DNA of 64,000 nt from Haloferula helveola (GTDB lineage Bacteria; Verrucomicrobiota; Verrucomicrobiia; Verrucomicrobiales; Akkermansiaceae): assembly GCF_037076345.1 (NCBI RefSeq), contig NZ_AP024702.1, forward strand, positions 5,084,001 through 5,148,000. The letters run 5' to 3'. How positions within the stretch are numbered: the stretch's first letter is position 1; each line of letters opens with the position of its first letter. The position numbers were made by a program, and so were the translations under genes. A model generated the notes under the pieces. That model was given only the letters and a program-made list of their open reading frames with translations. It made no database searches and was not told the DNA's origin. Positions 1-9,333 of the stretch are shown in pieces.

Positions 1-106
1 CGATCTGGGTCCGGACCAGCCCGTCTGCGCAGGGTTTCGTGACCGGGGCGGCTGGCGCGAAGGGAGCGAGCGCGGTGGCGATCGCGAGGGTTTGAATGAA
101 CTTCAC
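1..106 (-). CDS. Putative secreted protein, N-terminal fragment (cut by window edge)
   Basis: A GTG-started frame runs off the left edge of the window after 35 codons. The visible N-terminus is Met-Lys-Phe followed by a hydrophobic, alanine-rich stretch ending in an Ala-x-Ala-like site near residue 20, which looks like a Sec signal peptide. It lies 33 bp downstream of the ABC ATPase gene on the same strand, so it could be co-transcribed with it. No mature domain is visible and no strong Shine-Dalgarno sequence precedes the GTG. Function unknown. Confidence 0.45.
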   Translation of the reverse strand, partial: MKFIQTLAIATALAPFAPAAPVTKPCADGLVRTQI

Positions 107-139
107 AGGAATCGGAACGGCGGGAGAGCCGGTTGGCTA

Positions 140-1072
140 TCAATCCCGACGCGTCAGCTCGACAAACACATCCTCGAGCGTGGCGACGCGGCGGTAGAGG
201 GTCCGCATGGACCAGCCGTTCTGGGCGACCAGTTCCTGGATCCGCTCGCGGGCGTCGGTGCCGGAATCGACAAGAATCTCGAACTGGTGCCAGCCGTCCT
301 CGACGCCCTCGTGGGTCACGCGCTTGACGTGGTCGAGGCGCGAGATCGCTCCGGTGACGACTTCCGGGTCGGCCGCGATTTCTGCGATTACCTTGCCGGC
401 GGCGCGCATGCCTTCGACAAGGTTGGTCGGCGTGTCCTGGGCGCGGACGCGGCCGCCATCGATGATGATCACGCGGCCGCAGACCATTTCCACCTCGCTG
501 AGGATGTGGGTGGAAAGGAGGATCGTGTGCTTCTCGCCGAGGCGGCGGATGAGTTCGCGGATCTGGCGGATCTGGTTCGGGTCGAGGCCGTTGGTCGGCT
601 CGTCGAGGATGAGCAGGTCGGGCGAGTGGACCAGGGCGTCGGCAAGGCCGACCCGCTGGCGGAAGCCTTTCGAGAGCACGCGGATCATCTTCCGCCGCAC
701 CGTTTCAAGACCGCAGGTCTCGATCACCTCGTTGACCCGGGTCCGTGCGTCGCGGTTCGACAGCCCCTTCAGCCGGGCGCGAAACTTGAGATACTCGCGG
801 ACGCGCATGTCGTCGTAGAGGGGCACGTTTTCCGGCATGTAGCCGATCCGGCGGCGGGCGCCGATCGAGTTGCGGAAGACGTCGCAGCCCCCGACCTCGA
901 TGCTGCCGGAGGTCGGCGGCAGGTAGCCGGTGAGCATCCGCATCGTGGTCGTCTTGCCGGCGCCGTTGGGTCCGAGAAAGCCGACGATCTCACCCTTGCC
1001 GACCGAGAAGGAAACGTCGCGGACGGCGGTATGGCGGGCGAAGCGTTTCGTCAGGTCGCGGACTTCGATCAT
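140..1072 (-). CDS. ABC-2 type transporter ATP-binding protein (GldA-like)
   Basis: This 310-residue ATPase would power a membrane ABC-2 exporter. Walker A (GPNGAGKT) lies at residues 34-41, the signature is LSKGFRQR at 133-140, Walker B LLILDEP is at 153-159 and the switch histidine is His189. The LSKG-[FY]-RQR signature is typical of the GldA/CcmA-like group of ABC-2 ATPases rather than LSGGQ importers. A C-terminal domain of about 90 residues follows. The permease partner is not visible; it may be encoded beyond the left edge. The gene is divergent from sucA with a spacer of about 140 bp. The substrate cannot be inferred. Confidence 0.9.
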   Translation of the reverse strand: MIEVRDLTKRFARHTAVRDVSFSVGKGEIVGFLGPNGAGKTTTMRMLTGYLPPTSGSIEVGGCDVFRNSIGARRRIGYMPENVPLYDDMRVREYLKFRARLKGLSNRDARTRVNEVIETCGLETVRRKMIRVLSKGFRQRVGLADALVHSPDLLILDEPTNGLDPNQIRQIRELIRRLGEKHTILLSTHILSEVEMVCGRVIIIDGGRVRAQDTPTNLVEGMRAAGKVIAEIAADPEVVTGAISRLDHVKRVTHEGVEDGWHQFEILVDSGTDARERIQELVAQNGWSMRTLYRRVATLEDVFVELTRRD

Positions 1073-1215
1073 ATTGGGCAGCGGATCTTGATTTTCCGGT
1101 GGAAATCGGCCCTGTGCGGTTGACGCAATCGGGCACGCCCCTTACCTAAGCGCTGCGCGTCCGGGGCCAAGCTGTAATTTTCCGCCCGCCCGGCGGCCAC
1201 TCGAATCCATTGCTC

Positions 1216-3972
1216 ATGAAATCGTCGGTATCCGCCCGCCTGAACGCGGACCTTCTGGAGGAAAAATACGCCCAGTGGAGCGAGGACCCACAGTCGGTCG
1301 AGCCGACATGGGCTGCCTTCTTCGAAGGTTTCGAACTCGGGAACGCCCAGCCGAAACGCCGGGGTGCCGAGGAATCCGCACCGGGTGCCGGACCCGCGAC
1401 CGACCTCGCGTTCTACGGAAAGGTCGTCAGCCTCGTCTACAACTACCGGACGCTCGGTCACACGCAGGCCGACATCAACCCGATCGGCGAGCCCGAGCGG
1501 AACCCGCGTTTGGAACTCGACCAGTTCGGCTTCACCGAGGCCGATCTCGACCGCGAGGCGTCGAACCCATTCTTCCGCAACGGCGAGAAGATGAAGCTGC
1601 GCGAGATGATCGCGGCGATGGAGAAGACCTACTCGGGCTACATCGGCTTCGAGTTCATGCACATTCACAACACGACGGTGCGCCACTGGGTCCGCGAGCG
1701 GATCGAGCAGCACGCGCGTCGTGAGGCGGACCCTTCCGATCGCAAAGTCCAGGCGCTGAAGTGGCTGCTCGAGTCCGAGTCGTTCGAAAGTTTCCTCGGC
1801 AAGAAGTTCCTCGGTGAGAAGCGCTTCTCGCTGGAGGGTGGCGAGGGCTCGATGGTGATCCTCAACGCGATCCTCGGCGCTTGCCCCGGGTCGGAGGTCC
1901 TCGAGATCGAAATGGGCATGGCACACCGCGGCCGGCTCAACGTGCTGGCGAACTTCGTCGCCAAGTCGCTGCCGACAATCCTCTACGAGTTCACGCCGAA
2001 CTACGTTCCCGACCTCGTGGCCGGCGACGGCGACGTGAAGTACCACCTCGGCTACGAGAGTGTCCGCCAGCTTCCGGACGGTGAAGTGCGCGTCAGTCTC
2101 GCGGCGAACCCGAGCCACCTCGAGGCCGTCAATCCGGTTGTCGAAGGCAAGGCCCGCGCCCGTCAGCGCCTGATCGGCGATGACGGCGTGAAGACCGACC
2201 GCAAGCGCGTCCTGCCGATCCTGATGCACGGCGATGCAGCTTTCGCCGGTCAGGGTTCGGTCGCCGAGCTGCTCAACCTTTCCCAGCTTCCTGGCTACCG
2301 GACCGGTGGAACGATCCACATCATCGTCAATAACCAGATCGGTTTCACCACGATGCCGGCCGACGCCCGCTCCTCGTCGTACGCGACCGACGTGGCGAAG
2401 ATGATCGAGGCGCCGATCCTTCACGTTAATGGAGAGGAACCGATGGAGCTGTTCTGGGCCGGCCTGTTCGCCCTGGAGTTCCGCCAGCGCTTCGGTCGCG
2501 ACATCGTGCTCGACATGTATTGCTACCGTCGGCAGGGCCACAACGAGACCGACCAGGCCGCATTCACGCAGCCGCACATCTACCGCAAGCTTCAGGGCCG
2601 CGACACGGTCGGACAGCTCTACAAGAAGAAGCTGGTTGCCGAAGGCGTGCTTGATGATGCCTCGGCTACCGCGATCGAGGAGGAGATCTGGAACCGCCTT
2701 GAGGCCGGCCACCAGAAGATGCTCGAGTACGAGGAGAAGGGTGACCGCACCGTGTTCAGCGGATCGACCGCCGTCGCGCAGGACGAATACACGAACGCTC
2801 CCGTGCCGACCGGCGTGGCCCGCACCACGATCGAGCACGTTGGCAAGGTTCTGACGACGGTTCCTGAGGGCTTCCATCTCCACCCGACACTCGCCAAGCG
2901 CTTCGTCCCGCGCCGGATCGAGGCCCTTGAGAACGGCGGGCCGGTCGATTGGGCGTTCGCCGAGTCGCTTGCTTGGGGTGCCCTGCTGATGGAAGGGCAC
3001 CAGGTCCGTCTTTCCGGTCAGGACTGCCGACGCGGCACCTTTTCGCAGCGCCACGCGGTTTTCTACGATTCCGAAAGCCGCGAGCGCTACATCCCGCTGC
3101 AGAACCTCGGCGAGGACCAGGCCAAGTTCTGCGTTTACAACTCGCTGCTGTCGGAGATGGCGGTGCTCGGCTTCGACTACGGTTATTCGCTCGGGGCACC
3201 GAACATGCTCACGATGTGGGAGGCCCAGTTCGGTGACTTCTCGAACGGCGCCCAGGTGATCATCGACCAGTTCATCTCCTCGGCCGAGTCGAAGTGGCAG
3301 ACACCGTCCGATCTCGTGCTGCTGCTTCCCCATGGCTACGAAGGCATGGGACCGGAGCACTCGAGCGCGCGACTTGAGCGCTTCCTGCAGCTGTGCGCGG
3401 AAAAGAACATGGTTGTCGGCAACTTCACGACGCCCGCCCAGTACTTCCACGCGCTGCGCCGCCAGAAGAAGCGCTCGTTCCGCAAGCCGATGATCGTGAT
3501 GACTCCGAAGAGTCTGCTGACGCGGGCCGAGGCGGTCTCCAGGATCGACGACTTCCTCGAGGGCTCCTGTTTCCAAGAGGTGCTTCCTGATCCGAAGCAG
3601 TTCGACGATCCGTCGGTGGTCAACCGCATCGTCTTCTGCACCGGCAAGGTCTTCTACGACCTGCTCGCCTACCGCAACGAGAACGAGATCAACAACACCG
3701 CGATCATCCGCATCGAGCAGCTCTATCCGTTCCACGACGAGATGGTCGAGGCGCTGATCAGCCAGTTCCCGAATGCCGCGAAGTTTGTCTGGTGCCAGGA
3801 AGAACCGCTCAACATGGGCGCCTGGTCCTACATCTTCCCGCGCATCGAGAAGGTGATCGACCGCCGGGTCCGCTATGCCGGTCGCGGCCGCGCCTCGAGC
3901 CCCGCCGCCGGATCGAAAGCGATGCACTATCGCGAGCAGAAGAGCCTGATCGAACGCGCGTTCTCGGTCTGA
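1216..3972 (+). CDS. sucA: 2-oxoglutarate dehydrogenase E1 component
   Basis: Thiamine-diphosphate-dependent decarboxylase that commits 2-oxoglutarate to succinyl-CoA in the TCA cycle. The 918-residue length is usual for SucA. Family segments seen in order are an N-terminal E2-binding-type helix (residues ~10-35), YNYRTLGH near 80, NPSHLEAVNP, HGDAAFAGQG, VNNQIGFTT and the RRQGHNE block, then the C-terminal transketolase-like half ending in EEPLNMGAW. I chose ATG at 1216; an in-frame TTG two codons upstream is less likely. sucB follows after 27 bp, so they form an operon. No E3 (lpd) gene is nearby. Confidence 0.97.
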   Translation: MKSSVSARLNADLLEEKYAQWSEDPQSVEPTWAAFFEGFELGNAQPKRRGAEESAPGAGPATDLAFYGKVVSLVYNYRTLGHTQADINPIGEPERNPRLELDQFGFTEADLDREASNPFFRNGEKMKLREMIAAMEKTYSGYIGFEFMHIHNTTVRHWVRERIEQHARREADPSDRKVQALKWLLESESFESFLGKKFLGEKRFSLEGGEGSMVILNAILGACPGSEVLEIEMGMAHRGRLNVLANFVAKSLPTILYEFTPNYVPDLVAGDGDVKYHLGYESVRQLPDGEVRVSLAANPSHLEAVNPVVEGKARARQRLIGDDGVKTDRKRVLPILMHGDAAFAGQGSVAELLNLSQLPGYRTGGTIHIIVNNQIGFTTMPADARSSSYATDVAKMIEAPILHVNGEEPMELFWAGLFALEFRQRFGRDIVLDMYCYRRQGHNETDQAAFTQPHIYRKLQGRDTVGQLYKKKLVAEGVLDDASATAIEEEIWNRLEAGHQKMLEYEEKGDRTVFSGSTAVAQDEYTNAPVPTGVARTTIEHVGKVLTTVPEGFHLHPTLAKRFVPRRIEALENGGPVDWAFAESLAWGALLMEGHQVRLSGQDCRRGTFSQRHAVFYDSESRERYIPLQNLGEDQAKFCVYNSLLSEMAVLGFDYGYSLGAPNMLTMWEAQFGDFSNGAQVIIDQFISSAESKWQTPSDLVLLLPHGYEGMGPEHSSARLERFLQLCAEKNMVVGNFTTPAQYFHALRRQKKRSFRKPMIVMTPKSLLTRAEAVSRIDDFLEGSCFQEVLPDPKQFDDPSVVNRIVFCTGKVFYDLLAYRNENEINNTAIIRIEQLYPFHDEMVEALISQFPNAAKFVWCQEEPLNMGAWSYIFPRIEKVIDRRVRYAGRGRASSPAAGSKAMHYREQKSLIERAFSV

Positions 3973-3999
3973 TCCCCAGTTTCCATTTCCCCATTCTCC

Positions 4000-5421
4000 A
4001 TGGCTACCGAAGTCAAAGTCCCCGCCGCCGGCGAATCCATCACCTCCGCCAACGTCGCCACCTGGCACAAGAAGGACGGCGAGTCCGTTGCCAAGGGCGA
4101 CACCCTCGTCACTCTTGAAACCGACAAGGTCTCGAACGAGCTCACCGCCGATGTGGCCGGAGTGCTCAAGATCCTGGTCGAGGAAGGCGAAGAGGTTGGC
4201 ATCGGCGCGGTGATCGCCGAGATCGACGAATCCGCCGCGGCGGAAAGCGCGCCTGCTGAGGCGCCCGCACCTGCGGCATCGTCGGATGATGAAGCTCCGG
4301 CGCCTCAGGAAGGTGGCAGCGGCGAGGTCATCGACGTGAAAGTGCCCGCCGCGGGCGAGTCGATCACGTCGGCCAACGTGGCGGCATGGCAGAAGAAGGA
4401 TGGCGACTCGGTGAGCAAGGGTGACGTGCTCGTGACTTTGGAGACTGACAAGGTTTCGACCGAGCTGGAGGCCGAGGAATCGGGCCGGCTCGAGGTAATT
4501 GTGCCCGAGGGCGAGGAGGTGACGATCGGAACGGTCATCGCGCGCATCACCGTGGGCGCATCCGGAAGCTCGGCCGCGCCTGCGGCGAAGCCCGCTGCCG
4601 CCAAAGAGGAGCCGAAGGCCGCGCCCCAGCCGGAGCCGAAGAAGAAAGCCGCGCCCGCCAAGCCGGACTTCAAGGTTCTGAATTCACCGGCCGAACGACC
4701 CGACACCACGCCGGTTCAGGAAGGTCGCACCACGCGCCGCAAAATGAGCATGCTGCGGCGGAAGATTTCGACGCACCTCGTCAATGCCCAGCAGACCGCC
4801 GCGATCCTGACGACCTTCAACGAGGCCGATATGTCGCAGGTGATGGGGCTCCGCAAGAGCGTGCAGGAGGAGTTCATCGCCAAGCACGGCGTGAAACTCG
4901 GCTTCATGTCGTTCTTCGTGAAGGCCGTCGTCCAGGCGCTCAAGGACGTGCCGCAGGTCAACGCATCGATCGAGGGCACCGACATCATCGAGAACCATTT
5001 CTACGACATCGGTGTGGCGATCGGCACCGAGAAGGGCCTCGTGGTTCCGGTGCTCCGGGACTGTGACAAGAAGAGCTTCGCCGAAATCGAGTCGGACATC
5101 ATTGGCTACGCGATGAAGGCCAAGGAAGGGAAGATCCAGATCGAGGATCTGCAAGGTGGCGTTTTCACCATTTCCAATGGCGGCACCTACGGGTCGCTGC
5201 TCAGTACTCCGATTCTCAATCCTCCCCAGAGCGGCATTCTCGGGATGCACACGATCCAGCAGCGTCCGATCGCGGTGAATGGCAAGGTCGAGATCCGTCC
5301 GATGATGTATCTCGCGCTCAGCTACGATCACCGCCTGGTCGATGGCAAGGAGGCCGTGACGTTCCTGATCCGCATCAAGGACTGCATTGAGAATCCGACG
5401 CGCCTGATGCTGGAGATGTGA
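4000..5421 (+). CDS. sucB: Dihydrolipoamide succinyltransferase E2 with two lipoyl domains
   Basis: E2 core of the 2-oxoglutarate dehydrogenase complex, transferring succinyl groups from lipoyl-lysine to CoA. Two nearly identical lipoyl domains are visible (residues ~1-78 and ~109-185), each with the ETDKVS loop; the lipoylated lysines should be Lys43 and Lys151. An Ala/Pro/Lys-rich linker (~188-225) leads straight into the catalytic domain, which ends with SYDHRLVDG and its active-site His and Asp. The peripheral subunit-binding domain usually found between lipoyl and catalytic domains is not recognisable. Single-lipoyl SucB is the common form, so this architecture is unusual. It is the second gene of the sucAB operon. 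Confidence 0.95.
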   Translation: MATEVKVPAAGESITSANVATWHKKDGESVAKGDTLVTLETDKVSNELTADVAGVLKILVEEGEEVGIGAVIAEIDESAAAESAPAEAPAPAASSDDEAPAPQEGGSGEVIDVKVPAAGESITSANVAAWQKKDGDSVSKGDVLVTLETDKVSTELEAEESGRLEVIVPEGEEVTIGTVIARITVGASGSSAAPAAKPAAAKEEPKAAPQPEPKKKAAPAKPDFKVLNSPAERPDTTPVQEGRTTRRKMSMLRRKISTHLVNAQQTAAILTTFNEADMSQVMGLRKSVQEEFIAKHGVKLGFMSFFVKAVVQALKDVPQVNASIEGTDIIENHFYDIGVAIGTEKGLVVPVLRDCDKKSFAEIESDIIGYAMKAKEGKIQIEDLQGGVFTISNGGTYGSLLSTPILNPPQSGILGMHTIQQRPIAVNGKVEIRPMMYLALSYDHRLVDGKEAVTFLIRIKDCIENPTRLMLEM

Positions 5422-5460
5422 CCTGCGGCTCTGGTCGCACTGTCCAGATGTCGACCGACT

Positions 5461-5703
5461 TCAGGGCAGGAACCGCCGCGGCACGAAGAGCGCGGCGGTG
5501 AGCAGGATGCCGAGGGTCCAGAAGAGGAAGCCGGCTGGGAAGAAGTAGGGGTAGACGGCGAGGCATCCGCCTACGAGGCCGGCATACCACTCGCGCTTCA
5601 GTTTGGCGTAGCCGATCGAAATGGTCGCGATGCTGCCAAAAAGGATCCACCCGAGAACGAGCGAGGTGGCGGGCATCGCAAAGGCTAGCGTCAGCAGTCG
5701 CAT
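5461..5703 (-). CDS. Small integral membrane protein of unknown function
   Basis: An 80-residue ATG-started frame, strongly hydrophobic, with about two to three membrane segments (residues ~3-28, ~43-58, ~60-75) separated by a short basic loop (KLKRE) and ending in a positively charged tail (PRRFLP). No family is recognised. It is convergent with sucB and divergent from hisA. The coherent membrane-protein composition and lack of another gene in the interval support it; there is no domain evidence. Confidence 0.55.
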   Translation of the reverse strand: MRLLTLAFAMPATSLVLGWILFGSIATISIGYAKLKREWYAGLVGGCLAVYPYFFPAGFLFWTLGILLTAALFVPRRFLP

Positions 5704-5856
5704 TTCGGGTAAATTAGCATTCCGAAGACCTTAGGAAAAGGGGAGAAACCGGAGGGCGGGCGTGGCGGTTTTCTCAAGACAAAGGCGCTGTCTTCCCGTC
5801 CACCGACGACTGAAATCGGCCTTGGCGGGCCGGGGTGGGGGAAGCAGGTTCGGGGC

Positions 5857-6627
5857 GTGACGAAGAGCCGCTTCCGCCCGTGCATCGATCTCCACCAAGG
5901 GAAGGTCAAACAGATCGTGGGCGGAACGCTGCGCGACGACGGTCCGGGTCCGAAGGAGAACTTCGTCTCGGAACTCGGGGCGGGGGACTTCGCGAAGAAG
6001 TTTCGCGATGACCGGCTCACCGGCGGGCACGTGATCAAGCTGGGACCCGGTAACGACGAGGCGGCTCGCGAGGCGCTGGCTGCCTGGCCGGGAGGGATGC
6101 AGATCGGTGGCGGGATCCACGTCGACAACGCGCAGGAGTGGCTCGACGCCGGCGCGTCGCATGTGATCGTCACGTCATGGCTCTTCGATGATGGTGTCCG
6201 GCTATCGGACGACAAGGTCCGGCTGTTGGCCGAACGGATCGGGCCGGAGAGACTGGTGATCGACCTTTCCTGTCGGCGCGACGGCGACGGCTGGACGGTT
6301 GCCACGAACCGCTGGCAAACCCTGACCGACCTGAAGGTGGATGAGTGTTCCCTCGATCGGCTGGCGCCGTTTTGCGATGAGTTCCTGATCCACGCCGCCG
6401 ATGTCGAAGGGCTTTGCGGCGGAATCGATCACCAACTGGTTGAACTGCTCGGAAGCTGGGGCGGCAAGCCGGTCACCTACGCCGGCGGAGCGTCATCGAT
6501 GCAGGATCTCGAGTCGATCGACCTGCTGGGCGGAGGTCGGGTCGATGTCACGGTCGGCTCGGCTCTCGATCTGTTCGGGGGTGACAAGCTCTGCTACCGC
6601 GACCTCGTCGAGTGGAACTGTCGCTGA
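5857..6627 (+). CDS. hisA: ProFAR isomerase, eukaryote-type HisA (HIS6-like)
   Basis: Phosphoribosylformimino-5-aminoimidazole carboxamide ribotide isomerase, the fourth step of histidine synthesis, a TIM barrel of 256 residues. The N-terminal RPCIDLHQGKVKQIVGG segment and internal blocks such as GGHVIKLGPGN and MQIGGGIH match the HIS6/HISN3 form of fungi and plants. The canonical bacterial form instead begins with an IPAIDL..G.cVRL type segment. C-terminal phosphate-binding segments (TYAGGASS; VTVGSALD) are present. Start is GTG. It stands alone, not in a his operon. Confidence 0.9.
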   Translation: MTKSRFRPCIDLHQGKVKQIVGGTLRDDGPGPKENFVSELGAGDFAKKFRDDRLTGGHVIKLGPGNDEAAREALAAWPGGMQIGGGIHVDNAQEWLDAGASHVIVTSWLFDDGVRLSDDKVRLLAERIGPERLVIDLSCRRDGDGWTVATNRWQTLTDLKVDECSLDRLAPFCDEFLIHAADVEGLCGGIDHQLVELLGSWGGKPVTYAGGASSMQDLESIDLLGGGRVDVTVGSALDLFGGDKLCYRDLVEWNCR

Positions 6628-6679
6628 CCCTCCGTTCTGAGGGTTTGCGGCCTGCGCCGGTTCGCGCTTGAGTGGTGGC

Positions 6680-7432
6680 ATGGAACGTAAACGTGCCAGG
6701 AGTTTCCTCCCGGAGGGATTCGAGCTTGAGGACGACCTTGCCGACCAGCTGAGCAACCGGTCGGGCGGTCAGCGCTACGTCGAGGGCGAGACCGAAGCGC
6801 TGATGATTCTCCATGAGGTTCCGCAGCCGAAGATTCCGGAGCGCGAGCCGATCGTGTTCTGGCGCAAGGGCTCGGGAAAGTGGCACGGGCCCGACGGGGA
6901 GGAGAGTCTGCGGGGAATTTCCCGTCTTCTCGACCGGTATCAGGAGGCCATCGACCGTCACGAGGCGACGATCGACGAGACCGAGGAGATCACCGAAGTG
7001 TTCTCGATCATCCGGCACGCCGGGCCGATTGCCCGGGCGACGCGGAACATGGCCACGGTGCTTGAGAAAGCGGCGGAGGCCGATGAGGACAACCGCACGT
7101 TGCGCGGGCACCGTGATCGTGTGCGGGACCTCCAGCGCGCGGCGGAGCTTCTCTATCAGGACGCGAAGCTGACACTCGACTTCTGGCAGGCGGAGAGCGC
7201 GGAGGAACATCAGCAGGCCGCCGAACGTTCCAACGTGATCGCGTTCCGGCTCAATCTGATGGCCGGGTTCTTCCTGCCATTGGTGGCCGTCGCCGGGCTG
7301 TTGGGAATGAACGTGGCCATCCCGGATTTCCTGATGCCGTGGTTCTGGGCGATCATCTCGAGCGGGTTGGTCCTCGGCCTGATCGTTCTGTTCATCGTCG
7401 GATGGGAGGGGGTTCGCCGGAACAAGAAATGA
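6680..7432 (+). CDS. CorA-family (GMN motif) membrane protein
   Basis: A 250-residue protein with a cytoplasmic, highly charged helical region (residues ~1-190) and two C-terminal membrane helices (~193-213 and ~222-243). The first helix ends in LLGMN, the pore-mouth GMN signature of CorA-type divalent-cation channels. It is shorter than classical CorA (about 316 residues), so transport of Mg2+ is likely but not certain. An in-frame TTG lies four codons upstream of the chosen ATG. The stop overlaps the ATG of the next gene (ATGA), implying translational coupling. Confidence 0.8.
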   Translation: MERKRARSFLPEGFELEDDLADQLSNRSGGQRYVEGETEALMILHEVPQPKIPEREPIVFWRKGSGKWHGPDGEESLRGISRLLDRYQEAIDRHEATIDETEEITEVFSIIRHAGPIARATRNMATVLEKAAEADEDNRTLRGHRDRVRDLQRAAELLYQDAKLTLDFWQAESAEEHQQAAERSNVIAFRLNLMAGFFLPLVAVAGLLGMNVAIPDFLMPWFWAIISSGLVLGLIVLFIVGWEGVRRNKK

Positions 7433-8220
7433 CGGGGCTCTGGATCCTCCTGGGCGGAGTTGCCGCGGTGGTCGCACTTGTGGTATGGAGCGCGTCCCGC
7501 AAACGGCGGTATCGCGCATCACTCAGGGCGGCGGGGCTATCGGCGTCCGAATCAGAGCGGGTGGGAGAGATGTTTCCGCTGTGGCGGAAAGTGCCGGATG
7601 AAACGCGGGGGCTGGCGGCAGGCTGGATGCGTGTATTTCTGGATGAGAAGCGTTTCGAGGCCTGTGGCGGGTTGGCGGAAGTGACTGCGGATATGAAGCT
7701 GGCGGTTGCGGCGCCGGCATGTTTGCTGATCGCCCACCGACCTCAGGATTACTACGAGAAGCTTCGTAGTATTCTGATCTACCCGGATGCGTACCGCGAT
7801 GTGAGCGGCGAGGATGTCCGCTTGGGGGAATCGTGGGGGACCGGGAGCGTGGTGCTTTCGTGGAAGAGCGTGATCGCCGGAGAGAGCAATCCCGAGGACG
7901 GCCTGAACGTGGTGCTGCACGAGTTCGCGCATCAACTCGACCAGGAAGACGGAGCGGCCGACGGGGTGCCGGATTTCGAGGATCCTCTCGACTACGGGCG
8001 ATGGTCGCGTGCGTTCGCGCCGGCCTACGAAGCCTTCTGCGAGCGGGTGAACGCCGGGAAGAGAACGGTCCTCGATGCCTACGGCGGAGAGAGCCCGGCG
8101 GAGTTCTTCGCCGTTGCGACCGAGACTTTCTTCGAACGGCCGAAAGCGCTGCGGGAGGAGGAGCCCGAAATCTACGAGCAACTGCAGCGGTTCTATGGAA
8201 TGGATCCGTCCGGCTGGTAG
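7429..8220 (+). CDS. MtfA-like zinc metallopeptidase (M90 family)
   Basis: A 263-residue protein with an N-terminal membrane segment (residues ~3-21) followed by an M90 peptidase domain. The zinc motif HEFAH is at residues 164-168, followed by QLD, and a downstream glutamate in SPAEFFA (Glu225) fits the third ligand. MtfA proteins of enterobacteria are soluble and regulate the Mlc repressor; this one appears membrane-tethered. The start is the ATG overlapping the preceding stop. A longer in-frame start 90 bp upstream lies inside the CorA-like gene and is rejected. Confidence 0.85.
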   Translation: MTGLWILLGGVAAVVALVVWSASRKRRYRASLRAAGLSASESERVGEMFPLWRKVPDETRGLAAGWMRVFLDEKRFEACGGLAEVTADMKLAVAAPACLLIAHRPQDYYEKLRSILIYPDAYRDVSGEDVRLGESWGTGSVVLSWKSVIAGESNPEDGLNVVLHEFAHQLDQEDGAADGVPDFEDPLDYGRWSRAFAPAYEAFCERVNAGKRTVLDAYGGESPAEFFAVATETFFERPKALREEEPEIYEQLQRFYGMDPSGW

Positions 8221-8274
8221 GTGCTTCCGGGCTTGCGGTGGGCCGGTGACTCAGGGAGGCTGTTGCACAACGTC

Positions 8275-8784
8275 ATGGCGCATTGGTACTACGGAGTCGC
8301 GGGAAACCAGAAAGGGCCCGTTGAGGAACACGAAATCCGGGCGATGCTCGCCGCGGGCCAGATCAACTCCTCGACCATTGTCTGGCGCGAAGGAATGGAT
8401 ACCTGGAAGCCGATCTCCGAGGTGCCGGAGTGGTCCGGCCAGGTCCTCTCCCCTCAAGCGTCGCCCTATCAGACACCGCAGGCCGGATATTCCGGTGGGT
8501 ACAGCCCTGTGCCGGTCGTTCCCAACAGCGGCATGGCGATCGCCAGTCTGGTTTGCGGTATCTCGTCGTTGGTGCTGCTCTTCAGCTGTTTCGTCGGGAT
8601 TCTTGCCGGTATTCCGGCGGTCATCTGCGGCCACATGGCTCTCAAACAGATCAAGGAGGCGGAGTTGCCGATGGGTGGACGGGGAATGGCAATTGCCGGT
8701 CTCGTGACGGGCTATGTCACGATCGGACTGACCGTTGCGGGCGGGATTCTCTTCGGAGCTCTTTTCGCGCGGGAAATGCCCTGA
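8275..8784 (+). CDS. GYF_2-domain membrane protein with DUF4190-like tail
   Basis: A 169-residue protein. An N-terminal GYF_2 domain (residues ~3-52) shows HWYYG, the QKGPV core, VWREGM and W-x-P-I. A Pro/Ser/Tyr-rich linker follows, then a membrane domain of two hydrophobic hairpins (~85-115 and ~135-160) around a GHMALKQIK loop, as in DUF4190 proteins. GYF_2 is a bacterial relative of the proline-rich-peptide-binding GYF domain; its ligands here are unknown. ATG at 8275 was chosen because the GYF_2 domain starts there. The next gene encodes a second GYF_2 protein. Confidence 0.75.
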   Translation: MAHWYYGVAGNQKGPVEEHEIRAMLAAGQINSSTIVWREGMDTWKPISEVPEWSGQVLSPQASPYQTPQAGYSGGYSPVPVVPNSGMAIASLVCGISSLVLLFSCFVGILAGIPAVICGHMALKQIKEAELPMGGRGMAIAGLVTGYVTIGLTVAGGILFGALFAREMP

Positions 8785-8804
8785 CCGGCTAACGTATCGA
8801 AGTC

Positions 8805-9329
8805 ATGCAGTGGTACTATTCCAACAACGGACAGCAGTCCGGACCGGTCACGGAAGCCGAGCTTCGTGACAAGATCGCGAGCCGGGAAATCGGCGCGGAC
8901 GATCTGGTCTGGACCGAAGGCATGTCGGAGTGGCAGTCGGTCGCCAGGACGCCGGCGGTATCATCCGCCTTGGTCGCTTCCCAGCCGGCACCGGCCGTGC
9001 CGCCGGAGACGCTACCCACCCAGACCCCGTCGCCCTACCAAGCTCCGGTTGCCCGCCCGTCCGCGGGTGGCTATCAGGGTGCCGACATTCCGAATTACAT
9101 GTGGCAGTCGATTGTGGTGACCCTGTTCTGCTGCCAGATCTTCGGAATCATCGCGATCATATCGGCCGCCAAGGTCGACGGCTTCAAACAGGCCGGCGAT
9201 CTCGTGGCGGCCCGGGCTGCCTCTGACAGCGCCAAGAAGTGGTGCAACTGGGGTGTGGGCCTCGGTCTGCTGGGGATCGTGCTCTACATCATGCTGATGG
9301 CGGCCGCCGGCACTTCATCCTCGATGTGA
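8805..9329 (+). CDS. GYF_2-domain membrane protein with CD225/dispanin-like tail
   Basis: A 174-residue protein starting with a GYF_2 domain (WYYSNNGQQSGPV, LVWTEGM, W at position ~46), a Pro/Ala-rich linker (residues ~58-90) and a C-terminal two-helix membrane region. The IPNYMWQSI, CCQIFGIIAI and A-x-KVDGFKQAGD blocks match the CD225/dispanin pattern. It sits 20 bp downstream of the other GYF_2 gene and 4 bp upstream of a DUF2752 gene, so the three look like one operon. Function unknown. Confidence 0.75.
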   Translation: MQWYYSNNGQQSGPVTEAELRDKIASREIGADDLVWTEGMSEWQSVARTPAVSSALVASQPAPAVPPETLPTQTPSPYQAPVARPSAGGYQGADIPNYMWQSIVVTLFCCQIFGIIAIISAAKVDGFKQAGDLVAARAASDSAKKWCNWGVGLGLLGIVLYIMLMAAAGTSSSM

Positions 9330-9333
9330 GGTT

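Noticed and set aside
1069..4068. A 999-codon minus-strand ORF opposite sucA
   Set aside because: It mirrors sucA in a codon phase that stays open in GC-rich DNA; its translation is low-complexity and matches no family, while sucA is certain.
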